From: Chitinophaga pinensis
Lineage (GTDB): Bacteria; Bacteroidota; Bacteroidia; Chitinophagales; Chitinophagaceae
Direction of reading: 5' to 3'
Assembly: GCA_943324055.2 (NCBI GenBank)
Contig: CALPKD020000096.1
Location: 1-6,026 of the forward strand
DNA length: 6,026 nucleotides
Position numbers and translations under genes: made by a program. Positions within the stretch are counted from its first letter, which is position 1. The number at the start of each line of letters is the position of its first letter. This document shows, piece by piece, positions 1 through 6,026 of the stretch. The notes beneath the pieces are model-generated. The model was not told where the DNA came from. It saw only the letters and a program-made list of their open reading frames with translations, and made no database searches.

Positions 1-1
1 A

Positions 2-517
2 TTCAAGGCGTCACAAATCGAAGAAGTATTAAAATTACTAGATGCCAGTGAAGGTGCTTTTATTGCTTCGCCAAGCCATCGCTTTATTAAATGGAAGGCT
101 CAAATTCAAATCGTTTCGAACGAGTCTGAAAAGGAATATATAATCGTTCCCGAAGCACCAGCTTCAATTGCAACAAAGTGGGAATATTTACAATTTGAAA
201 TCAAGCCTGCAAACGAATTGGTGATTAGCGCTGACACGGCAATTGCTTATTTGGATGCCGATCAAATAGAGTGGCCATTACTGCTCAGAACTTGGCAAAA
301 TACAGACTATTTTTATCCATTAGGACTGAGAAAGAAAAAGAAAATGGCACATTTTTTAGGGGGAATAAAACTGAGTCCTTCGGTTAAACCAAGAGCGCTT
401 GTCCTTGTCAAAGGAGACAAACTATTGTGGGTGGTCGGCAAACGCATTGACGACCGCTTTAAAGTAACACTAGCTACTAAAAAGGTATTGGTTATAACTA
501 GCCAATCTGCTCTTTAG
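2..517 (+). CDS. tilS: tRNA(Ile)-lysidine synthase TilS, C-terminal part (5' end outside window)
   Basis: TilS attaches lysine to C34 of the tRNA-Ile with a CAU anticodon, using ATP, so that it reads AUA codons as isoleucine; it is a cytoplasmic enzyme. The frame is open from the window edge to TAG at 515-517, giving 171 visible codons. An internal ATG at 218 is not the start, because the open frame and TilS-like sequence continue upstream of it. The recognisable part is the small C-terminal TilS domain at visible residues about 103-165. It begins with YFYPLG (103-108), continues with a lysine-rich RKKKKM stretch and a KISP-like segment (IKLSP), and contains the family pattern WVVGKRIDDRFKVT starting at W143. 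Known TilS proteins carry the ATP-binding PP-loop (SGGxDS) near the N-terminus; that part is not in the window, so catalysis cannot be checked here. The gene ends 90 bases before the adhesin gene, and I infer no functional link. Confidence 0.87.
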   Translation, partial: FKASQIEEVLKLLDASEGAFIASPSHRFIKWKAQIQIVSNESEKEYIIVPEAPASIATKWEYLQFEIKPANELVISADTAIAYLDADQIEWPLLLRTWQNTDYFYPLGLRKKKKMAHFLGGIKLSPSVKPRALVLVKGDKLLWVVGKRIDDRFKVTLATKKVLVITSQSAL

Positions 518-561
518 AGGGACTTTTAATGACGATACATTCATTGTTATGATCAGTTTTT

Positions 562-593
562 TTTGGTAGTTTTATAAGGTGACAATAGTCTTA
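562..593 (+). promoter_or_regulatory. Weak candidate Bacteroidota promoter before the adhesin gene
   Basis: The 90-base spacer between tilS and the adhesin holds TTTG at 562-565 and TAGTCTTA at 586-593, with 20 bases between them. The Bacteroidota housekeeping consensus is TTTG, then roughly 17-23 bases, then TAnnTTTG. The -33 element matches fully, but the -7 element matches at only four of its six defined positions. Transcription would start only a few bases before the ATG at 608, which is unusually short. The rest of the spacer is AT-rich with no other clear signal. The adhesin operon may have its own promoter here or may be read through from tilS. Confidence 0.22.
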
Positions 594-607
594 AATTAAA
601 CTATATA

Positions 608-3600
608 ATGCCCCCACGCTATATACCTATATTTTTATGGATATTTGTTGGAAGTTTGGTTACTTCCACTCAATTATTTTCTCAAGATTTCTCAAATAAA
701 GGGAAAGATTTTTGGGTTGCCTATACTGGGCATATTGATGGACTCACTTCAAGAATGGCGCTGTATCTAACTTCAGAATATAACACCAGTGGAACAGTCG
801 AAGTAAATGGAAATGTGATTCCATTTACAATTACTGCATATAATGTTACTACCGTACAATTAACTAAAACTAACTCACCTAGTAATTTAGTTGCGTATAA
901 TGAACAATCCGAAGGTATTGTGGGAAATAAAGGGATTCATATTGTAAGCCTTAATCCAATTGTAGCATATGCGCATATATTAAATGCAGCTCGCTCGGGA
1001 TCCACTTTGGTATTGCCAACGAATGTGTTGGGCCGTGAATATGTAGTAGCTAGTTATAAAACTATTGGAAGTACCACTCAGCATTATGCTGAATTCGCTG
1101 TGATTGCTACCGAAGACAATACAACTATTGAGGTGACCCCAACGGATAATGATTTGAATAGTGTGCGACAAGCAGGAGTTGCATTTCAAGTACCAATGCA
1201 AAAAGGAGAAGTGTATCAATATCAAAGCACAGGGGATTTGACAGGTACTCAAATAAAATCAGTCGCTACTAGTACTAGTCCTTGTAAAAAAATTGCAGTG
1301 TATTCGGGGTCAACTTGGACTGCATTGGGTTGTTCGGCTGCTAGTTCAGGGGATAATTTATACCAACAACTTTTTCCGTCTTCCGCTTGGGGTAAAACTT
1401 ATTATACATCCCCTGCGATCAACAAGTCTTTTGATATATTTAGAATTATTGTACAGGACCCAAATGAACTAGTGTATGTGAATGGAGTTGCATTGGATAA
1501 AAATACCATTGTCAACGGTCGCTTTTACGAAATTAATACCGCAGGTAATAATACCTACCGTATTATTACATCTGCTAAACCCATTAGTGTATTGCAATAT
1601 TTTATCACACAAAATTGTGACAACATTACGGGTGATCCAGAGATGATTACACTGAACCCAATTGAACAAACTTTAAATGATATTACGATCATGTCTGCGA
1701 AGAGTGATCTGACACCTCCGAACACAAATATTTCGGCACATTATTTAAATATTATTTTTAAAACTAGTTCTTTAAGTTCACTCAAAATTGATGGACTATC
1801 GCCAAATGCTTTACCAGTGACTATGGGTACTTCGGGATATTCTTATATTCAGGAAAATGTGACTGCATCTACTAATATAAATCCATCCCACAGAGTTGTA
1901 TCAGATAGTGGCTTTATTTGTATTGCGTATGGGTTTGGTAATGTAGAATCCTATGGATACAATGCGGGTGCAAATGTTAGGGACTTGTACCAAACTTTGA
2001 CAGTTAATAATCCATTGGGTGTGGTTAAATTACCAGCATCTTGTAAAGGGACCCCTTTTAAAGTAAATATGACCCTGCCTTATATTCCAACACTCATAAA
2101 ATGGATTATTCCCACTTACGCCGATACACCCACAATCTATAATCCTATTCCAATTGATTCTAGTATCGTAAATGGAAAATCTATTTACACATTCACCTTC
2201 GAAAATTCTATTGTGTTTGATAGTGTTGGTACTTTTAATATCCAGGTAATTGTTAATAATCCTACAAGTGATGGATGTAGTGGGGAACAACAAATTGATT
2301 TTGATTTGATTATTTACGGACCGCCAAGTGTAGATAATCTAATAACGAGTAGCAACTGTATTTCGGATTCTATATTAATGAAGGATTTAACCCCTATAGC
2401 AAAAGACGATCGAAAAATTATCTCCTATAATTGGGATACCGGAGATGGTATATTCCATAATGCACAAAATTATGCAATCTTGCCAAACCGGGCAGGTAAG
2501 TATACCATCAAATACTTTGTAATAACTGATATTGGATGTTTAAGTGATACCATTATAAAGGAAGTAATAATTGATAGTGTTCCAAAAGTAAATTTTATAA
2601 TTCCGAGTATCACTTGTATAAATAAGGATATTATATTTAAGGATGCTACATTATCAACTGGGACAGCCACTTTAGACAAGTGGATTTGGAATTTTGGAGA
2701 TAGTTCACATGTAGATACGTTGCTGAATAATGGGAATGTTACGCATATTTTTGACAGTTTAAAAAACTACACGGTAAAATTATCGGTAACTACTACGAAT
2801 GGCTGTTTGAGCTCGAAACAACAGACTTTTTTAAATAATCCCAATCCTGTTGTTGGATTCATTTTACCTGAAATTTGTTTGGAAGACGCTTATGCTCAAT
2901 TTACTGATACCACTAAAATTGCAGGTAGCGCCAATGGATTTATTTATAAATGGGATTTTGGGGATCTAGGAAACACAATGTATCCCAATACGGATATTAT
3001 AGCCAATCCAAAACATAGATACCAGGCACCAGGTGATTATAAAGTGGTATTACAGGTAACGAGTGTAGCTGGTTGTATGAGTATCGATACAAGCGATTTT
3101 ACAGTGAATGGATCCATACCTAAAGCAGGATTTAAGGTGGTGAATGAATCTGCGCTTTGTAGCAATAAGGAAGTGGAGTTTGTGAATAATTCAAAAGTTG
3201 ATATTGGGTCAGTAGGAAAGCTCATTATTTTTTGGGATTTTGATGGGAATTTAAATGATACTAGTATTGATGAAAATCCTACTATTGGAAAATCCTATAA
3301 ACATTTGTATAGTAACTTTCAGTTTCCGAATAAAATGAATTTTAAGATTAAGGTGATGGCTTATTCTGGAGGCTCTTGTGCGGACGATTCGCTTACATCT
3401 GTTACAATTGTACCTCCTCCTCAAACTGTTTCCACCATTACCTCCAAGGATTATGTGTGCTTGTTTGATACGCTTAATGTAAAAGCAAAAGTGATTGGAG
3501 GCGTTCCTCCATTTGTGAATACTTGGACTACGAGTAATGGCAATGCAAATTTTAGGGGAGATACCCTACATGGAATTACTGCAGGCAGGGTTGATATTTC

Positions 3601-4678
3601 CTTAAAATTAGTAGACCCTAAACAATGTGTATATGCATTTGATAATTTAAAAAATTTGGAAGTCAGCGCCATCCCTATGGCAACTTTGTCGGCCGTGGAT
3701 ACTGTTATTTGCAATGGGGATAAAGTAACCTTAAGGGGGACTGGTAGTAATTACTTTAAATGGATATTAAACAATACTCCAATTTATGAAAGTAGTGTAG
3801 ACACCATTGCTACTAATTTGAAAGGGTATTATAAACTTATAGTGAATGACGGTAAATGTAATTCTCTTGTGTCAGATTCAATTTTACTAAAACCTTTAAA
3901 TATTCCAGTATATACTATTCAGTATAATCCAATTATTTGCACCAATACACCCCTTCAAATTCAAACAGATGCTTTGGACAAATCCTTCGTGCATTTTGTT
4001 TGGGATTTTGGGGATAGCACCAGTTATGCGAAAGCGAATCCAAACAGCCATTCTTATAAAAAATCAGGCACCTATTTAATGAAGTTGAATATAACAAATG
4101 ACTATTGTAAAAAATACGAATATCAATTAATAGGGGATTCTATTAAAGTGATCGACCCGGTGAGTCCTACTAATTTCACTTTATTTATTTTGGCGGATGT
4201 GGACTCCTTATTAAGTCCCTTTAAAAAAGATTCGGGCTATACTATTTATCGTTGGAATCCACTGACGTATTTATCTGACGCATTTATACCAACTCCACTT
4301 TTTAGAAGCAATCGATCCATTGAATATACACTTAGCAGGATAGATCCTATTACAGCCTGTAAAGTGGATGATAGTTATAAAATAGAAGTTTCGCCAGATG
4401 TTATTGTAGCTATTCCTAAAGCTTTCACACCCAATGGTGATAATTTAAACGATGTTTTAAAAATAGAATATGGGGCAGGCTTAAAAATGTATAATGGAAT
4501 TAAAATATTCAATCGTTTTGGTAAGATTGTTTATATGTCTACTAACTTGAGTGGAGGGTGGGATGGCAAGTTGAATGGCATTGACCAGGAAATGGATGCG
4601 TATAGTTATTTAATTGATTATATTACATACAAAGATGAGCATATCACCAAAACGGGCTCTGTAATTTTATTAAGATAA
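608..4678 (+). CDS. Large secreted adhesin-like protein: IgGFc-binding-like domain, Ig/PKD stalk, T9SS type B (CHU_C) sorting domain
   Basis: This is a 1356-residue probable cell-surface protein exported by the T9SS. The start is ATG 608: the frame is closed by TAA at 575-577 and no other start lies between. Residues 1 to about 25 form a Sec signal peptide with hydrophobic core about 6-18. Residues about 32-460 resemble the IgGFc-binding N-terminal domain, opening with GKDFW (32-36) and closing with GFICIAYGFG then SYGYNAG (about 435-455). Eight Ig/PKD-type modules follow, with PKD signatures WDTGDG (609), WNFGD (694), WDFGD (782), WDFDGN (876) and WDFGD (1132). A module with W1216 precedes the CHU_C sorting domain at about 1268-1356, marked by IPKAFTPNGD (1269), NRFG (1302), GWDG (1317) and a terminal LLR. 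The sorting domain is intact, so the stop is genuine. The family name comes from human FCGBP and does not show antibody binding. The ligand is unknown; adhesion or gliding is inferred from architecture. The next gene is a PorP/SprF partner with no gap. Confidence 0.95.
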   Translation: MPPRYIPIFLWIFVGSLVTSTQLFSQDFSNKGKDFWVAYTGHIDGLTSRMALYLTSEYNTSGTVEVNGNVIPFTITAYNVTTVQLTKTNSPSNLVAYNEQSEGIVGNKGIHIVSLNPIVAYAHILNAARSGSTLVLPTNVLGREYVVASYKTIGSTTQHYAEFAVIATEDNTTIEVTPTDNDLNSVRQAGVAFQVPMQKGEVYQYQSTGDLTGTQIKSVATSTSPCKKIAVYSGSTWTALGCSAASSGDNLYQQLFPSSAWGKTYYTSPAINKSFDIFRIIVQDPNELVYVNGVALDKNTIVNGRFYEINTAGNNTYRIITSAKPISVLQYFITQNCDNITGDPEMITLNPIEQTLNDITIMSAKSDLTPPNTNISAHYLNIIFKTSSLSSLKIDGLSPNALPVTMGTSGYSYIQENVTASTNINPSHRVVSDSGFICIAYGFGNVESYGYNAGANVRDLYQTLTVNNPLGVVKLPASCKGTPFKVNMTLPYIPTLIKWIIPTYADTPTIYNPIPIDSSIVNGKSIYTFTFENSIVFDSVGTFNIQVIVNNPTSDGCSGEQQIDFDLIIYGPPSVDNLITSSNCISDSILMKDLTPIAKDDRKIISYNWDTGDGIFHNAQNYAILPNRAGKYTIKYFVITDIGCLSDTIIKEVIIDSVPKVNFIIPSITCINKDIIFKDATLSTGTATLDKWIWNFGDSSHVDTLLNNGNVTHIFDSLKNYTVKLSVTTTNGCLSSKQQTFLNNPNPVVGFILPEICLEDAYAQFTDTTKIAGSANGFIYKWDFGDLGNTMYPNTDIIANPKHRYQAPGDYKVVLQVTSVAGCMSIDTSDFTVNGSIPKAGFKVVNESALCSNKEVEFVNNSKVDIGSVGKLIIFWDFDGNLNDTSIDENPTIGKSYKHLYSNFQFPNKMNFKIKVMAYSGGSCADDSLTSVTIVPPPQTVSTITSKDYVCLFDTLNVKAKVIGGVPPFVNTWTTSNGNANFRGDTLHGITAGRVDISLKLVDPKQCVYAFDNLKNLEVSAIPMATLSAVDTVICNGDKVTLRGTGSNYFKWILNNTPIYESSVDTIATNLKGYYKLIVNDGKCNSLVSDSILLKPLNIPVYTIQYNPIICTNTPLQIQTDALDKSFVHFVWDFGDSTSYAKANPNSHSYKKSGTYLMKLNITNDYCKKYEYQLIGDSIKVIDPVSPTNFTLFILADVDSLLSPFKKDSGYTIYRWNPLTYLSDAFIPTPLFRSNRSIEYTLSRIDPITACKVDDSYKIEVSPDVIVAIPKAFTPNGDNLNDVLKIEYGAGLKMYNGIKIFNRFGKIVYMSTNLSGGWDGKLNGIDQEMDAYSYLIDYITYKDEHITKTGSVILLR
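2042..4108 (+). repeat. Protein-level array of eight Cys-bracketed Ig/PKD-type modules (adhesin stalk)
   Basis: Within the adhesin, eight successive modules each start and end with a cysteine: C479-C557, C584-C644, C670-C733, C757-C823, C851-C924, C951-C1007, C1035-C1084 and C1111-C1167. The linkers between pairs are all 24-28 residues. A tryptophan follows the first cysteine of each module by 17-25 residues. Modules 2, 3, 4, 5 and 8 carry a PKD-type W-D/N-x-x-D signature, and several have an H-x-Y/F before the last strands (HIF, HRY, HLY, HSY). Module 1 lacks the signature (W499 in WIIPTY). Module 6 has GGVPPF (964-969) and resembles a SprB repeat. Module 7 is Ig-like (W1052, then GYYKL). 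The modules are far apart in DNA sequence, so this is an old domain array and not a recent tandem duplication. Confidence 0.8.
4412..4675 (+). other. CHU_C / gliding-motility-associated C-terminal domain (T9SS type B sorting signal)
   Basis: These are the last 88 residues of the adhesin (1269-1356). The order of motifs fits the type B sorting domain: IPKAFTPNGDNLNDV, then IKIFNRFGKIVY, then GWDGKLNG, then a final SVILLR. The family usually has NGDGxND and NRWG; here these read NGDNLND and NRFG, which are mild substitutions. In known systems this domain is recognised by the T9SS at the outer membrane and, unlike type A domains, its export depends on a PorP/SprF-type partner. Such a partner is encoded directly downstream. 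Confidence 0.93.
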
Positions 4679-5683
4679 ATGCGAAGCCCTTTTAAAATAT
4701 TACCCTTATTGCTAATACTGATATACTCAGTAAATAGCCAAGCACAAACACCTTTTTCTTCCCAGAACTTTACTGCTACCAATTTCTTTAATCCTGCTGC
4801 TGTAGGATTTGGCGTGAATAATCAGTTCCAGTCATTTTATCGAAATCAGTTTGCGGGAGTGGGAGAGCCCTATAAAACAATAGGGTTAGGGGTAGATTTT
4901 TCGTTGTTCAAAACTGAAAACAATGAAGGGAACAATAATTTTGGTATGGGAATTCAAGGGGTGTCTGAACAAGTCCTAAATGGAGTATTGCAAACCAATT
5001 CCATTACAATGAGTATTGCCAATCGTATTTTTTTAAATGAAAATAAAACAAGTTATATAGCATTGGGGATTAGCTCAAGTTTTATTACTCGAACTGTGAA
5101 TGCTGAACAACTCACTTTTGGAGATCAATATTATTCCGGTAGGTTATTTAATGCTTCAAGTTTAGAATCGATCAATAAATATCCTACTAAATATTCTACC
5201 AATGCAGGAGTGCTCTACTCTTATGTATCACCAGCATCTTTCTTTCAATTAGGGGGGAGTACATTTTATATTAATCGCAGTTCTAATACACAGGCTTATG
5301 AAAAAGGGAATCAATCCATTCAGTTGTTGGGTTTAATGAATTATGAACATGTGTTCTTAGAAAATAAAACAATTTTAGTTCACGCCGATTATCAGAACCG
5401 TTTAGAGACTGAATTCTTCTTCGTAGGAGCTGCTGTTGGCTTACCGCTTTACACGGCAAATGAAAAAATAAATAGGTTGTATTTGGGATGTTTTTATAGA
5501 ACCAATGATGCGGTGGTACCTTATTTGGGTTTGTTGTATAATAAGTATAAGATTGGATTGAGTTATGACATGTACCAGAATAACATGACGAGTGCTAACC
5601 TGCGTCCGCAAACTTTTGAATTTACTTTGTCTACTTACTTGGGAAAACGGGTTACTGAAAATTTGAAAAGCTTATTTAATTAA
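4679..5683 (+). CDS. PorP/SprF family type IX secretion system membrane protein
   Basis: This 334-residue protein is of usual length for PorP/SprF proteins, which form outer-membrane beta-barrels that work with the T9SS. In Flavobacterium johnsoniae SprF is needed for secretion of the adhesin SprB. The start ATG at 4679 directly follows the TAA of the adhesin. Residues 1 to about 22 are a signal peptide (LLLILIY core, cleavage likely near SQA/Q). The family hallmarks follow: NFFNPAAVG (35-43), then FYRNQF (53-58), the counterpart of the usual YRxQW. The rest has alternating glycine/aromatic strands such as LGVDFSL, NFGMGIQGV and LGLLYNKYKIGLSYD, ending in EFTLSTYLG, as expected for a barrel. 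The most likely job is export or surface retention of the upstream adhesin and perhaps also the downstream one. It cannot be told from sequence alone whether it is an ortholog of PorP or SprF, so no symbol is given. The spacing suggests translational coupling. Confidence 0.93.
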   Translation: MRSPFKILPLLLILIYSVNSQAQTPFSSQNFTATNFFNPAAVGFGVNNQFQSFYRNQFAGVGEPYKTIGLGVDFSLFKTENNEGNNNFGMGIQGVSEQVLNGVLQTNSITMSIANRIFLNENKTSYIALGISSSFITRTVNAEQLTFGDQYYSGRLFNASSLESINKYPTKYSTNAGVLYSYVSPASFFQLGGSTFYINRSSNTQAYEKGNQSIQLLGLMNYEHVFLENKTILVHADYQNRLETEFFFVGAAVGLPLYTANEKINRLYLGCFYRTNDAVVPYLGLLYNKYKIGLSYDMYQNNMTSANLRPQTFEFTLSTYLGKRVTENLKSLFN

Positions 5684-5684
5684 A

Positions 5685-6026
5685 TTGAAACAGCATCTAT
5701 TCAATATTTTTGGTTGGTTTACAAGATCGAATATTTTAATCCGGTCTTTGCTAATTATAGGGATCTTAACTTATTCAAATTTTTCCTTTGCGCAAACGGA
5801 TACTGAATTTTGGTTTGCAGCTCCTTCGATTACTGCTGGACATGAAAACACACCCGTTGTACTTAGAATTACTAGTTATGATAAACCTGCAAAAGTAATT
5901 ATATCACAACCTGCCAATAGTTCTTTTGTTCCAATTGAAATATCAATTGCTAGTTATGCTACTGTCTCTCAGGATTTAACCGCTTATTTAATCGCGCTTG
6001 AGTCTAAGCCAAACGGGATGGTTTTA
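5685..6026 (+). CDS. N-terminal part of a second IgGFc-binding-like surface protein (3' end outside window)
   Basis: An open frame of 114 codons runs from TTG 5685 to the window end without a stop. It has no ATG: the upstream in-frame stop is TGA at 5664-5666, and TTG 5685 lies one base after the PorP/SprF stop, so TTG is the most likely start. The predicted product begins KQHLFNIFGWF and has a signal peptide with core ILIRSLLIIGIL and probable cleavage at SFA/Q near residue 36. The mature part opens with TDTEFWFAAP, then VLRITSY, SQPANSSFVPI and a VSQDLT segment. This matches the opening of the upstream adhesin's N-terminal domain (DFWVAY, ALYLTSEY, VIPFTI, TTVQLT), so the two are diverged paralogs or family members. 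Such proteins usually end in a CHU_C domain; that end is not visible. It is probably the third gene of the adhesin operon. An alternative start at TTG 5748 would cut the signal peptide short. Confidence 0.82.
   Translation, partial: MKQHLFNIFGWFTRSNILIRSLLIIGILTYSNFSFAQTDTEFWFAAPSITAGHENTPVVLRITSYDKPAKVIISQPANSSFVPIEISIASYATVSQDLTAYLIALESKPNGMVL

Noticed and set aside
218..517. A separate 99-residue gene starting at ATG 218
   Set aside because: The same frame is open to the left edge of the window with TilS-like sequence, so the ATG is an internal codon or lies in an isoform that cannot be supported.
541..564. Possible tilS terminator: TCAT (541-544), four-base loop, ATGA (549-552), then eight T at 557-564
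   Set aside because: The stem is only four AT-rich base pairs and the T-run starts four bases after it. This is too weak to call an intrinsic terminator.
574..580. AAGG-containing stretch as a ribosome binding site for the adhesin
   Set aside because: It lies nearly 30 bases before the ATG, too far for a Shine-Dalgarno. Bacteroidota genes often lack one.
980..3714. Several minus-strand open frames of 62-90 codons inside the adhesin gene
   Set aside because: They lie fully within a strongly supported long coding region on the + strand, show no domain-like sequence and have no start context. They are shadows.
2951..4015. Identical 15-base string at 2951-2965 and 4001-4015
   Set aside because: Both copies encode the WDFGD core of PKD modules with the same common codons. 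The flanks differ, so this is protein constraint and not a mobile or recombination repeat.

Overview
The window looks like a piece of a Bacteroidota chromosome, probably Chitinophagales-like or a relative, though that finer placement is inference. The DNA is AT-rich and the gene starts have no convincing Shine-Dalgarno sequences. Three of the four genes belong to families tied to the type IX secretion system (T9SS) and gliding, which is confined to this phylum.

Layout: all four genes are on the + strand. (1) Positions 2-517 hold the C-terminal part of tilS, tRNA(Ile)-lysidine synthase; its 5' end lies outside the window. (2) A 90-base spacer (518-607) carries a weak candidate Bacteroidota promoter. 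(3) Positions 608-4678 encode a 1356-residue secreted surface protein. It has a signal peptide, an IgGFc-binding-like N-terminal domain, a stalk of eight Ig/PKD-type modules each bracketed by two cysteines, a ninth pre-terminal module, and a C-terminal CHU_C/gliding-motility-associated (T9SS type B) sorting domain. (4) Positions 4679-5683 encode a PorP/SprF-family T9SS outer-membrane protein whose ATG directly follows the adhesin stop codon. (5) From 5685 to the window end runs the start of a second IgGFc-like surface protein. It uses a probable TTG start and is cut off by the window edge.

How the genes work together: the tightly packed order adhesin, PorP/SprF, adhesin reads as an operon for building surface proteins. 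The two large proteins would enter the periplasm by Sec. The type B C-terminal domain would then direct export through the T9SS, and the PorP/SprF protein would act as the cognate partner that helps export the protein or hold it on the cell surface. This follows the known SprB/SprF pairing in Flavobacterium johnsoniae; the specific pairing here is inferred from gene order. tilS is a housekeeping gene and probably only a neighbour.

No RNA gene, CRISPR array, insertion sequence or phage element is visible, and no stretch above 300 bases lacks a gene. I do not see a wholly new system. The points most worth a second look are the regular cysteine ladder of the stalk, the confinement of all 16 Bacteroidota-type O-glycosylation sequons to the stalk and the start of the module after it, and the adhesin-PorP-adhesin arrangement with abutting genes.
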